From: Serinus canaria
Lineage: Eukaryota; Chordata; Aves; Passeriformes; Fringillidae
Reading direction: 5' to 3'
Length of the DNA: 64,000 nucleotides
Assembly (NCBI RefSeq): GCF_022539315.1
Contig: NC_066317.1
Coordinates: 48,774,435-48,838,434, forward strand
Shown here: positions 49,201 to 62,992 of the stretch, piece after piece
How positions within the stretch are numbered: the first letter of the stretch is position 1
How the letters are laid out: every line of letters begins with the position of its first letter
Notes under the pieces: generated by a model
The model's input: the letters and a program-made list of their open reading frames with translations, nothing else
Databases searched by the model: none
What the model was told of the DNA's origin: nothing
Program-made: the position numbers and the translations under genes

Positions 49201-52200
49201 GCATGCAAGGCTGATTAGGTAAACTGTACATCTGAAAGTTTGGTGGGTTGAGTTTCATAAACAATTCTTGTTCAACCACGAGAAATAGTAGGAGAGCAAA
49301 ATTAATATATTGCTGCTACCTTTGAAGTACTGATACTGTTTGGAGATTTGGCAAGTTCTAACCCTTTAGTGGTGGGGTAGAAAAAAAGAAAGAGTGCTCC
49401 AAGCTCTTCAAGATGGAAAACTTGTTGGGGTTTTTGGTGGTGTTGTCGATGGTGGTTTTGTTTGTTTTCTTTTGTTCAGTGTGCAAGTCAATTGACTACA
49501 ACCACTCTGTTTCTTAGTTTTATAATTACAATGTATTTGTGTTCATCATGGAAGGAGATGGACTCTGCATGTTAGTCCTCTCTAACACTTGTTAGGTGTC
49601 TCTGCTTCTTCAGTTTCTCCTGTTTTATTCATGTGGATGCTGGGATCCATAATCCACAGTAGTATAAATCTGTTATCTCCACAGCTTTTGGGATATGGAG
49701 AATGGTGAATTGCCACGCACATCACCAACCAGCATTCTCCTGAAAAACCAGAGTACCACCTCTGTGGGGTTTTTTTTTTGCTTGTTGTTAGTTAATGAAA
49801 TAGGTTTCCATCTACTGGAATACATTGGCATAAAAGTATATTTTTTGTGGGTTTGATGTTATTTGTTTTTTTTTAAATCTTTTTATTTGTTTTGTTTCAT
49901 TTTGGGTGTTTGTTTTCTTTGAAGTAAATTGCTGTGGTATTTTTGAAAGTTGCATTCACAACTGAGTTCTGACCAAATTTTCATTTTGTCATTTATACAG
50001 TGGATGAGAAGGGAAGCTTCTCTGACCTTCCTACCATATGGTAGGAATAGGGAGTCTTTCACTCAGCTGAATATATGTGAACACATGTTGACTGTTTTGT
50101 GATCTGTGTGTATGTGGAGGAAATCTACATTTATGTTGTGGTCTAAACACAGATTCAGAAGAGGAGGTGCAGTCAGTGAAACAATCCAAGAAGGCATCTG
50201 AGAAAAAAGCAGCTGCTTCAAAACCTGGTAAAATTCTAAAGCGGGATCCTGTTTATATTTCAGAGACAGGTAATGGAAGAAATAAATCATTATATGTGTA
50301 GTGGGGTGGGGTATGTTATGGTGGGATGGATTGTTTGATAGACTCAAATGTGACCGTAAGACCTCGTATTGAGGAGGACAAATGACATTCTCCTCAAACA
50401 TGCTAACCAAAAACACTTCAGAAGTTTAGCCTCAAGTACTGTAAAGTCAGGAGCAGGGTGAAGAGTGAGGTCATGGTGGGTAGTGGCTTAGGTTGATTTA
50501 AATAGGCACAGGATTTAATGAGGTAATGCTCCCTTGCTTAAGAGAATTCAGTAGATTTAGAGGAGGAAGTTAAGGAAGTGCCTTTAATATAGTTAACTGC
50601 TCACCAGCATACTTTGAAATGACTGTTGGCTGCAGGGATTTTTATTTTACCTGGTGTATAACCTTCCACGTCTAATCTCTGCATAATGTCTTAGTGACTA
50701 AAAAGTTCTTTTACCTCTCAACACAAACACTTATTTTGTCAGTTGCTGCAGTGGTTGCCTGAAGCTATACCTTCTGTCTTCTGCCTTCTGTATTTGTGTC
50801 TGGAGTAGAGTTCTTTCCTAGCCACAGTACTTCCTGAAGAAACTGTGATTGAATTAACAGACTTGAATCCAGATCTGCTTTGATAAAACATAGTTTTTAA
50901 ATAATAGAATTTCAGTAGGGCCTCTGTAATCTCTCTTTGAGTTTTATTATACTTATTTTAGAATAGTGGACACTGTCCTTAGGTATGGTAGTATTTTTTT
51001 GGTAAGTTTATTGCTGAACATAAACATTGCCTCCCTATAAAAATACCATGCATTTTTAAAACAAAAAGGGATTGTTTGCTGCAGTATTGCATTAGAAGTG
51101 TGGCTCAGCTGGTTTTTTCTATACCTTTCTTCCTCTGTGGGGTCCTTTATGTCTGTAAGCTAGATACATGGTGCTTGTTTTGCTTGTCCTTGATAGTTGA
51201 CCTGGCATACTGCTGTACCACATCAGGTATTCAAATGAGCTCAATTTTCCAAAATAACATGAACGTTTTATTTGTCTTATTTATCCTTTTACTCAAAGCT
51301 TTGTTTCCTTTGACAGTTTTTCCTACAATTCTTTCCTAATTAAAAGGATCTTTAAAAGTATTTATCCCAGAGTAGGTAAATGATGAAATTCCTGGGGAAT
51401 AAACAGCATATATTTAGGTTTATTATGCAATTCCAAGTGGTGTAATCAGATTTTTCTGCATAGGGATACCATGGGAACACTAGTCAAGGTTATTAGTGAA
51501 ATCTCTGAAAACCATGGGCTCAAGGTTGCTCTTATCAAAAGAGTCTTAAGTACACACAGGTTTGATTTAACAGTGTATTCTAAAACAGTGCCTTTATAAC
51601 CTTGAGACATAATGCTTGAATTTTGTTTACTTATTATTTCTATAAATTGTTTCTTCAGCTCAATGGAACTGCCAAGCTGAGTGCATTGAAGTGGTATGGC
51701 TACAGCAGTTGGCTTGAGATAAGTGTGTTTTACAGGAATAGGAATATAGACATATAGATAGAAAAGGTCCTTACAAAATTTTTGTAGACATTTGTTCTTT
51801 TCTTTTTTTTACTGTTATGGAACTGAAAACTTAAATCAAGAATGTGCTGCCTGGACTCACTCAAAAGTCAGAATCTCATTCTCAAGGGCTCTGTCCATGG
51901 CAGTGTTTGAAAGAGCCTTTTGGCATCAAGAAGGCAGTAGAAGTTTGGTAGTTAATTGCCTCAACCTATTTTTCATTTTAATTCAAAACTTTCCTCCTCT
52001 TGTTGCTGGAATTTCTTTTCGGCTGATCTATATATCTGTGTGGTATCCAGCTTTCTCCAGAGGTGTCTGGGGAAATAAACCTTTTGCTTTGTATGAAAGT
52101 AGACTGATCTGGATAATTGCAATGCTTTGTTTCTTATTGGCTTGTGAACAAGTTAATTTTTTAAAAGGCTAAAGAGCAAAGCAAGAATAGTTGCTCTTTG

Positions 52201-55200
52201 TTTTTATTGTTCAATTTAATCTAAATAAATATTTAGTTTAACAATGGCCAAAGATAAAACTTAAGTTATTCTGCACATTAACAAGGGGGGAAAAAGAGCC
52301 AAAAAAAGGAGTCTGTTTTTGTTGGTAGTACAGTCTTAGGGAATTGGGAAAAATCCAATTGTTCATTGTACTTGTTAAAATAATACTTGCACTGTTTAAT
52401 GAAGTATGGAGCCTTGAACTTTGTAGATGACCTTGTAGTGTGGTTTGTTGAACCTCATCTGGTTTCATCATAGATGGTTATTCAGCAAGAATTTTGACCT
52501 TGCTTGAAGTGAATACTTACCTTTCATATACATTGTGTAGAGGTAGTCATGTATGTGTAGCAATCGCTTTGATTGCTTGAATATTTTTAAAAATAGAAAA
52601 GCCTTATGGTAGTGGTAGGCAGAATTATTTATAAAGGTAGAAAAACTGACATGGTAGGAACTGAGGAGGTCTGCAGGTTACTGGAAAATGGTTCCTTTAG
52701 AGCTTAGAAGACAAGACAAAAAGAATAGCTTGTGAAGGTCTTTGATAATACAGAGTCTTTTAATGTTGAGAATACTGGGGATAGGGAAACAAAGAACAAA
52801 ACAAACCCAAACAACCTCAGACAAAAAATTAAGTGCTCATATTGGTGGGCAAAAATACTCCCTGCATCCAAGCACAGGTTCACGTGAGCAGCAGGTTGTC
52901 AGTGAATAAACATGTCTTTCACTGAAATATTTCATGGGGAAATAAAATGTTGTCACTAGCACTTCCTGGGCAATACTTACTTCTGGAAAATGCTATTCTT
53001 GAGTGAAAATGTGAGGAGGAGATAAATAGTACTCTGTGTACCAACTTTCCTCTGAAGTGTTTAATGAAAGGTCAGTTGAGAAGATGTAGTTGAACCTTAA
53101 GGGAGTTTTGAAATGCATTTGAGGAATGAGAGTGGGTTCTGGCAGAAATCCTCTGAAGAAGCAGGGATGGGTGTTGTAGAGGAGAATGCATGAGTTAGTG
53201 AGGAGTGAGCTTGTTTAAAGTTGATTTGGTTAAGTTTGGGAATACCTTCAGTACAACTTGAGGGTCATGTAATGGTAAATGTGCTCTTGTACTCAAACTC
53301 TTAAGAGTTGAGAGGAGTGTTGTATGAACATAGTGAATGTATGATAGTATTTAAGTCCCTGAATAGGGGAGTAAGTGTAGGTGTGCATGAAGAAAAATAT
53401 AATCTTATTCTTATAGAAGTGATTTTTTTTCTTTCTACAGAAACTAAAATTACAGCAATGTTGAGAAATAAATGTAATTCTGACTAAAAAAGGGGATTCA
53501 TTTATCAGAAGACACTAGAATTACTTGTCAGCCTGTTTTTCAAACGTGGTAGGACATGAAATAACATTAATTGTAGTTTACTCTCTGTATCTGGTCTTCA
53601 GGCTGTAGCTGTGTTAGCTCAAGGTGTTGCTGTTTTCCTCTGCCTGTTCCTATTCTCCTTGCAGGAGACCTTTCTCCCTTTCAGATCTCCTCATTGAACT
53701 GCCAGAGTAACTGGTCTTAATGTGGTTAATCTCCTGGATTAGTTAAAAATGTAAAAAGAGGATTTATATTTGGAGTTTTTTTTCTATGCTGATTGATTCT
53801 GTTTGAAAACAGAGCACTGTGTCCTGAGAGGCTCAGTAAGCTGAGCTGCCTGAGCTGCAGCTGGAAAAAATTAGCACATTTATACTTGACTGGATTACTC
53901 AAAGTTACCTTTTTTCCTGTTTTGTCATTATTCACATGGCATTACTGGATATTCCTGTCACACAGGTAACTTTACGCAATGAAGCCAGAACAGGAAGTTT
54001 CATTGCATGGTGGGATTCAGATCTGCTTCTGTGAACTTCTATTGTAGAAAAGTAACCTGCTCCAGTGAATAGAAGTTTCAATAATAATAAGCTGGAATGA
54101 GTTAGTGGCCTGATCCCTTCTAATTGCTTGCTGAGGATATACACACAGCTGTTCCTATGCCAAGTGCAAGCATTTCATTTGGAAGGAGTTGTCATAATTG
54201 ATGGGTTTGCAGATTAAGATAATTTACTTTGGTTTAAATATATTCACCCTTCTTACGTATTTTAATGGTCCCAAAACTAAGCATATAGACTTGATTAACA
54301 GTTTTATTTGGTATGTATTGGACCAAGGATATCAAAGGCTATTTAGTTTGACACTCAGGTGTCTAACTCATGGTAGTTAACTGCATTTCAGTGTTGTATC
54401 CCTATGCCTGTTTATCTCAAAATGAAAAATAAAGCAGAGGCAACTTTCTAAGGTTGCTATTTATAACTGAAAGATCCAAAGGTAAATTTTTTTCAGGGGT
54501 GTAAAGGTGAAATGATTCAGGTAAGCTTTATATTTTTATAACAGTACAGAACCTTGACATGTCAATATAGGCCAAATGCTAGCAATTGTGGTTTAAAGTG
54601 CATGTTTGTAGTACATCTAAAATCAGTTAGCTTTTTGAGAAATGGCATGAAAAATCTAATATGACTTAATGACACGTCTAATTTTTTTTTAAATTTAGGT
54701 TGCAACTATTAGCTTTTTTAAATGAGGAGAAAGAAAAAATGCACTTTGCTAATCACACATAGCATCTGTTCTTTGGGAGGAGTTGCAGGGGTGGAGTTGG
54801 AGTAGACTTGCTGGCTTTTTTGAGAAGTGGTTATCTTAAAGGTAATCTTCTTAAAGAGTTACTTTAGGCAAAAGATGAGTACCAAACTCAATCCTGCCAA
54901 GTGCTGGGAGTGTTGGCTAGTGACCCATGCATAGGTAAAGTAAATGAAGTCAATACTAGGACTGTAGACAAACCTTGTTTTCTGCACCCTCCATTTAGCT
55001 TAGACAGCAATGACTGTTGCTGGAGATGGCAGGTCCTGTAGGTAGGTCCTGACTGTTTTAAGTACTTGTGCAGAAGAAGTGTCATTGAAACTGAAAAATG
55101 TCTAGAATATTAAGTTTTTACAAGTAATGTAGATTTAATGATTTTAGGATGTAGTCATTTAGTACTCTACAGAAATCCTTATGTAGTAGTCTACAAATGC

Positions 55201-58200
55201 CATTCAACATACTTAATAGTAAGTAGAAATTAGTTATGATCTGCACATGCCTTGCCTATATTTGCAGTTGGTTTTATGACATAATAGTAACAGGCTGTCC
55301 CTGCCTCAAATGTTTTGTATCCTAAATAGAATAGGAACCAGGGAATTGTATTTTCTAGTGATGAGCAACTCAACAGTACAGAAATAATAAATTAATAAAA
55401 TACATTGTTCTGAGGGTCTGTCCTATGCTGCTTGTTGCCATTGGCCCTGCCTGCAATAGAGTGCTCCCTTTTAAGTTTGGCTGAGGTCATTCCTGTACCC
55501 AAGCCTTTTACAAGGATCTGAATTTATGTTTAAAACAGCTGAGATAATTTTTATCAGGTTCTGTTAGGGAACAACCACAGGTGTTCAGTAATCAACAAGG
55601 TGGAACCCTTTTGAGAAAGGGTGAGGGTAGGAAGGAGGAATAACAAACAGTTACAAGTGACCTGCTGGCATTGGTTTATTAACATAATTGTGCTGCTGCT
55701 GGATCACTGTATAAATTGAAAGCCAGCTGTGCTTTTAACGTCATGGAATAGCTCTTAAAACCCCAAGGATGGCAGTTGTTTGTTGCTAGGGAAGTTTGTC
55801 CTCCTACATTGCCTGGCATAATAGATCCCTGCTTTATGTGTAGTGTTTGTGTACAAAATAATTAAAAGCAATCTCCTGATTGTCACTGGCTGTGTGTTCC
55901 ACTGATCACATGATTAGCTTTCCCTTTGCTGCATGTACTTGATTTCCAGAAGCCTCAGCTAGACTATATGGTCTTTACTTGTGTTTATAGTTCTGAGCTG
56001 ATCCTGGAAAAAATAGTATATGTTCAGGATATCTTTTCATTTTTATTTTGTTTTTCATTCATAGCACACAAAAATGGACCAATGTAAACAGGAAATAGTG
56101 TTATTGGAATAGTTGTGTTCTGCTATAGAAAGGTTTTACAACAGAAAAGTCATCTAGTTGATGATGAAATTGATTCCTATTTCTCAGTGAAGTCCATGCC
56201 CCCATGTAAGGCTATCTCAAGATTTGCCCAGCAATTCCTATATGAATGCAGTTAATCTATAATTTTTGCAAGTTAAAACCCAAATTTTCACTTGTATTTT
56301 CCACCAATTATCGGCTTGCTGGTATGAATAAGAACCCATCTTTTTCCTTTTACAGGTCACATGTTGAGCAACATTGACCTGATTAGTGCAGCAGCAATAG
56401 TATTACTGTCTTGGCACTTTCAGAGTTGTAAATCAAGTTGCCTTCATGCTTATAAGGAGACTGGAAGTGTGCAGCTGATTAACTTTGCTGTTCACTTCTG
56501 TGGCAGCAGGTGTGTGGGAGCAGTTTGTTTTGAGGAAGAGTGTTAAGGTTTTGCTAAAAAAGTTGGTGATTATCAGCACTTGAACTAAGGGGAGTGCCTG
56601 GAGTTCAGGTAAATTAGTGATGTGTTTATGGATTTGCTGAACCTGGGATGAAAATGTAGCCTCAGTGTCAGTCCCCTAAAGCCTCTTTTGGAAACCACTT
56701 TTAATAGAATCAGGCTGGTTTAGTTTCCCAATGACAACTTCCCTGTTCTCATTCTCCTTTTTCTTTATTATTATCAATGACTGTTCATAAGTGAGTCTCT
56801 TGTTTGTCTTCAGCCACTGCTTGCAGTCAATAAATGCTTCAAATCCTGTCATTTCTTGGAACAACATAATCAAAGCCAAGTTCTAACTATTGGTAATGTG
56901 GAGTACTGGCTTCCTAAATGACTGGAGTGCATTAATTTTTTTAATTAAAATCTAATTGTATTTACTCTACTTCTTTCTACTTAAGAGAAAGCAGTATCCT
57001 GTTTATTGCTGTTTATGGTTATAAGTGAATAATGAAAAAAATCAATATTGCATACAGATCCTCTGATAACAATAATGATAAGTAAAAGTTCTTTTTTAGC
57101 ATCAAGCAGTCCTTAGTTTAAGAAGAGCTGGGGGGCAGAATAGGATTTGTGTAATCTTTAGACAAATAAATGCAATTACATCTACATTAACTGCTGATTT
57201 ACAGTAGCAGTGTATCTTATTCCTGCAAACGTTTTTTTTTTGTTAAACTGAAAAATTTGAAAGAACTAGAAGGATTCTTGAAATTGTTTGAGTAATCTCC
57301 TATTCAGACTTGAAGCTATTGTAAATTAGGAGTCTACAGCATCTAATGTCCAAATCTCCCTGAATAGTCACAGTTTGTTAAATTGAGCTAAATGGCAGTA
57401 GGACATTTACTGCTGCATTGGAAAAATAAATTGTGTTGAGAATCGTAAAGCCTTTAGGTTTGTGTAAAAGTTACAGCTGAGTAAAAGCCAGCTGAGGGCC
57501 TGGGGTTGAATTTTCTCTTCCATATAATGCTTTGTGAATTGACTTGGCTGAAATGCCACTTTCTCTTGGATAAATTTTTGTCTTTAGGCATTCTGAATTT
57601 AGCTGCTGAACCAATTTGCCCCCCCCTAGAGATGCATCTTTGTGTTAGTTTTTTCCCTCTCTGAACTTTCTCTCCCAGCAGTGGGTGGAATCCTGCTTGG
57701 TTCTCATTATAGTCTGCCTAGTAAGTGCTCAGTAGCAGCAAGTTCTGGCTGATGCCTAAAACACTCCAAAACACTGCCAGCTGTTGAGAACAGGTGAAAC
57801 AAAAAACAATTGTTTCCCTCCATCTTTGCCTAGAATACAACAAAAATAAGAGATGACAGACATACAACATCTTCTAAACTTAAGGAAGTGGTAAGAAAAC
57901 TAATTTTTGTATGAAAAGAAATATGGGGGCTTAAATTAGGGATTGCTGGAAAATGAATGTGGTCTGTTAAAAACCAGGTGTTTAGAACAATCTGTGTTTG
58001 TGATATGTTGAGGTGAGTGTCTAAAGCATCTCTATTTTGAGAAAAATAAAACCAGACTTCAGTTAGAGGCATGCAAATAAAACTGCCTCTGTTTCTGTTC
58101 CTCTCAAGTCTTTCTGCTGCTTTCATAGAGTGTCTAATGTTAATTTTGAGGATTTTCTTTCAATCTATTTGCTCACTTTGAGTTTGTTGAAGAATTCACA

Positions 58201-61200
58201 AAGATGGTGCATTTATCACTAGTAGAAGTTTGTCCAGTGATGTTTGTTTTCTGTGCTGGTGTTTTAATCTAATTATGTGGCAGTGATGTATGTGGGGTTT
58301 TGTGTGCCTCATTCAGAGGGTTTCATTTGTATAACTGTCAGTAAGACTTCACAACATAACATAAAACTCTTTGAAGTCCTTGGTATTCATTTTTTTTGTT
58401 GATTGATTGAATGAAGAGTTTGGGTTCAGAATGAATGAACAGCCATCAAACCCTCTTTCTTTTTTATTGCTGGGCAGACCATGTCCTGGTTATTAGAGAA
58501 GAGTCTGAAAAGGAGAGATTAAAATTTTGCTCAGTGGTCTGTGGGCTAATTCTCAGTAAGACTGTGTATGCCATTTTTCCTCCTCCTTTCAAAGTGAAAA
58601 ATCCATTTTGTCTTGCTGACCTTGTCTGATTCCTGTGTTCTGTGAAATTGTTGCTTTTCTTTTAGTTGGTTTTGACTGTACTGGAAGAAGAGTGTGTTTA
58701 AGTGCAGAGATGTAGAGAGCTCATAGAATCTCTAAAAGGGAAAGAGTGAAAAAATGGCATTGAAATGTTTTGCTAAAACATTCATAAACTATGAGCAATA
58801 CTTTAAAAATAACTAGGAAACTTACCCAAGAATCCGTTTTTTTTTTTGGTAAAGAAAATGTTCTGGTATTTTTCCTTGGTTTGTAATGTAAGATAGAGAG
58901 ATTGGTAAAAATACATGTCTACAAAGCCTATGTTAGCTGCTTTGTTGATGAGTACTACAAAGTAATAAAGGAAATGTGCCTTTATGCATCACATAAAATG
59001 TGAAGGAAGAGTTGTGCTGTTCAATTTGACATTAAGGAAGGAGTTCAAATTTCATTGATCTAGATCTTCTGTTGATTGTTTTCCTCATTTAAGAAGGGAA
59101 GGCATTCTTTGTGAACTTGTCTAATTGAGAGGTAATGTGTGAGCACAAATAACAATGTTGTGTTGTTATTTCAGTACTGAATCTGTCCAGACTCGAGTTG
59201 TGCTATTCAAGTTGTTAAATGCTACGTGTTGTGCAACTCAGCCTTTTTTTCAGAAAACTTCTAAATGCCTGTAGCATTTTTTTTAGGATTTGAGTTGATG
59301 TAATGTGCCAAAATAGTTGTCTTGGCAGTTCTGTTATTAAGACTTGAGTTCTGTGTACCAGAAGTAATGGAATACTCTTTGTGTTTAGATGAAGATGATG
59401 ATGATTTTGCCAATAAAAGAATTTCCCTGAAACCGAAGGAGAATGGGACGTCAGGGATTAGTTGTCCAGGAACAAATACTGTGAAACAAGGAGAGGTAAA
59501 ACCACAAGCTAAAAGCAAGCCCCTCTCTCCAGTGAAACAGACTCCCACCTCTGCACTTGATTTCTTTGGGACAAGGAGTGTCCAGCGCTCAGAAAAGAAG
59601 CTGGTAGCAAGTAAAAGGAAAGAGGTGAGTATTGATGAGGCTCCTTTAGGCTGCTCATATGTCTGATGGCAGCTCAAAATGAACAGTTGGACTGCAAAGA
59701 AGTGCTTAACTGCTGCTCCTACCTCCTGTTATCAGTATGAGCACTCACATAAAAGTTGAGCTCTGATGATCCATCTGTGTGTGCACGTCAAGTCCTCAAA
59801 TACAAGTCTGGAGTAGTGTTTCCATGTTTAATAAGATAGCACAAAGTTGAAGATAGTATTTTCTTATTGTCCCTTCTCAAGTGACTATTCTTGAAATCCA
59901 TTAAGTTTTCTGAGGTTGGTGAATGGAAGGGATAGCTTATAATTGAGGGTGGAGGGCAGGCAGGAGAGGGAGAAGGTTGTTTTCCCAAGCTTTATAGGAC
60001 ATGTATTCATGGAATAACAAAGCACCAAGTAAAAGTATGGAGGAACTTAAAAATTCCCAGTGCTGTTATTGATGTATTTTTCAAGTGGGGCAACTGTGAT
60101 AGCTTGAGAGATGTTCAGCATTGTTTGAAGAGTTGAGATATTTGTATTATATAAATAATATGTTATTTATATTATATGGTCTTGTTTTGAATTACAAAAT
60201 CCCTTGAAAATAGCCTTAATAGTGTTTAGGTTAGAGAGCTAGAAATTAATGTTGCAAGTCTCATTCACAGTCCTTTTCTAGAAGCATACAGAAGGAATCT
60301 ATACATGTGAAATTATTATAATTGACACAGTAATAGGGTAACTGAATGGTCTTTTTTTCTTTAATACAGCCTTCACAGAGCAGAGACAGCACACTAGATG
60401 ATGAGGCCGTTGCTAGGCAACTGCAGCTTGAAGAAGATTCAGAGGTAAAAGCTCTACAAATTTAATGCTCTATATCAAGAGCAGTTTGTTTAACTTAAAA
60501 TTGTTTTTCCTTAAGAAGTTAATAGGGACTTTCCAGGTGTGCTATAACTAAGTGTAATAAAATTCATCAATATGTGCAAGCCTGGTCACACAGTTATTTT
60601 TATAGGCATTATTTCAGTTATGTAAATAGAATGTATCACTTAATCTATTTTCTCTCTATCCACACTTTCTCTGTCTGTGCAGCTGATGTGCTTCTAATAA
60701 TCCTGCCTTTCACACTGAATTCACTTTCTGCTTCCTCATGTTTTGATTTTTTTTTCATTCTCTGGAGTAAAAAATTAAAAGTCATTGCCATCCATGATCT
60801 GTTATTTACATGTCTTTTGAATTTTCTTATAGTTGAGAAAAATGTGAATGACCCTTACAAGTCTTTAAACTTTCCTTTTTGAATCAGTGCTGCTATGAGG
60901 GGAAGGTACACATATTTACTTTAGGGAAAATTTGATTTCCCACATATATTTGTAATATTGAGTATTGTTTGAAAGAATTATATTGTACAGACAAATCTGC
61001 ACCTCTGAAAGTAAGGATGAGAGTAAATCCAGCTTTACCCCACTAGAAAATTAAACAACCTGTCAGGAAAATAAGATTATGTCTTTCATTTGAACTGATC
61101 TTGTCTGTAACAGTCAGTTTCTGTGCATCCCAGTACTTCCTATCACGTGTGTCCCTGCTTCAGTCTGCTCTGCCCTTTCCCTTTCTCACTATACACAGGG

Positions 61201-62992
61201 AAGGTAGATTTCACTGTATGGACACATACAAACAATGCCTGTGGCACGCTGATTTTATAAAGTCATCTGTTGGGATCTTAGAGCATGGCATGTTGGTTTT
61301 CAATTATGAAAGTAATTTTGTTGTTCTTTTGTTGAAACAAGGGTCAATATTTATTGGCAATAATGAACACTTTTCATGAATAGAAAAGGTTTTCCCCAAG
61401 GTACCATATTGGACAGGAAAGGTAACCAAAGGATCAGTTATCACTGGAGATGTCAGGTTTATGTTGTTAAGTGAAATAAAAATGGAGCCAAACTGACTTT
61501 GATGGGGTTTTTTTAGAACTAATAAAAAACTTCCACAGATGTCGTGCGCTATTTGTTCTTACTGGTTCTTCCATCAGAGAAAATCAGTTGTATAAGTAAT
61601 AGAAAGTTAAAGTATATTTGCTTCCCTAAAGTAAATAGAACTGACACTAAGAACAGGGCTAAGGGCAGTAGTTAAGTTCTCCAAGACAGATTGAATGTTT
61701 TATTCTCATTTATTACTAGCAAAAAAATATATATAAAAAAATTCTTTCTGGAGACATCATAATTTTTAACAGGCATTGTTGCTACTTGTCTTTTGGGACT
61801 GCTTTTGATAAAGCCAGCAGGTTACATGCTGTTGCAGGCTGTTTGTTATGAGGTGCAGCCTTCAAAGTTTATTTAAAAGAAAAGGGTACACAACAATAAA
61901 ATATATGAACAAAAAACTCCTTTGAAAACAGCTTATACAGGCATAATAATGTTTCTAGTGCAAAAAATCAATTTTTCTCACTAGATTTAACTAGTCTTGC
62001 TTTCTGGGGGAGGCAAGTAATTCTTCAGTGCCATTTCCAGAAATTTATTTCCCTCTGGTTGGACACCCTTTTTCTAGCTATGTGCTCACTTAAGTTCTAA
62101 CTCTAGTGTATTTTTACAAAAACTCTGTTTGGCATTAGCCTAAAAATCTTGGGTTTTTTTTTTTTTTCCTTTCAGCTGGAGAGACAGCTGCATGAAGATG
62201 AAGAATTTGCTAGAACTCTGGCCATGTTGGATGAAACACCACAGAAGAAAAAGGTGGAATTCTTTTTAAACTTACACTTTTAGGAGTTGCATTGCTGGGA
62301 GTGTTCTTATTTATACACCTTTGTTTTGAGACTTCCATACAAATGCATTTAAAACAGCAGGAAAGTGTTTTCATGGAAATAGCATACTCGTTATACTTCT
62401 CTCCTGGCTTTTCCTTGCTCAGTAAAGGGTGTCCTGCCTAATCAGACAGTGTGTGCTGGATGCCTCTCTTGGGATGGTATTCTAAGTTCTAGTCACAATT
62501 AAGTGAAGTGTGTTGCTGTGTCTCTGTGGTAGCTTGGGACACACATCCCTGACTTTGGCTTTGTGTGTTTATTTAGGCTCGGAAAAACACAGAAGGAGAG
62601 CAAACAGTACTGAGCGTCAACAGCAGCCCTAATACAACAGCAGGGTATAAGCAGACAGAAAGAGGTAGGGCACAGAAACTGAAAAGCATTGCACTAATTT
62701 ATAATATTAATGAGATACATTTTTATATATGAGCTCTTCTCCCTCTGCCTCCTTTCAAGTGAAAGCAACAGACTCAGCTGGTGCAGCCAGGAATTACTCT
62801 GTGAAGCCACAAACTAAATCTGAACAGTTGAAAGGTTCTTGTTTACCCCCACAATCATCTGATGATAAAAAAGAAGAGATTGCTGAAAAGGAAAGAGGTG
62901 CTCAAAATTCACTATCAAGAGGAAAAGCAGCTTCCGGGAAAGAAGAGAAGACAACACCAAAGAAGGAGAAAGTTTCTCCCAAGAAGACTGAG
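42976..62992 (+). CDS. RFC1: Replication factor C subunit 1, N-terminal 345 codons (partial)
   Basis: Coding exons: 42976-42978, 48004-48132, 49077-49152, 50153-50269, 59389-59624, 60370-60444, 62176-62253, 62577-62664, 62760-62992. Exon 1 contributes only the ATG (context GCTGCCATGG). The product starts MDIRKFFGVVPPGKR, where I-x-x-F-F fits a PCNA-interacting motif. Lys- and acid-rich tracts follow, including KKKRRIIYDS, a SPVKQTPTSALDFFGTRSVQ block and LERQLHEDEEFARTLAMLDE, all matching remembered human RFC1. RFC1 is the large subunit of the heteropentameric loader that opens PCNA rings at primer ends in the nucleus. This part is the disordered tail; the BRCT domain and AAA+ core lie in later exons beyond the window. 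Human RFC1 has about 1150 residues. Frames join without conflict at every border. Confidence 0.95.
42979..48003 (+). other. RFC1: RFC1 intron 1
   Basis: A 5-kb intron placed directly after the start codon (donor GTGAGG, acceptor CTTTTACTAG). The first 300 bases belong to the CpG island; the rest is AT-rich with no further exon recognised. Confidence 0.75.
48133..49076 (+). other. RFC1: RFC1 intron 2
   Basis: A 944-base intron corresponding to the human intron that hosts the pentanucleotide expansion of CANVAS ataxia. No AAAAG, AAAGG or AAGGG array and no SINE is present here. Confidence 0.75.
50270..59388 (+). other. RFC1: RFC1 intron 4
   Basis: A 9.1-kb AT-rich intron between coding exons 4 and 5, which join in phase 1. 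It shows several T-rich runs and no coding exon, RNA gene or clear mobile element that I could support. Confidence 0.65.
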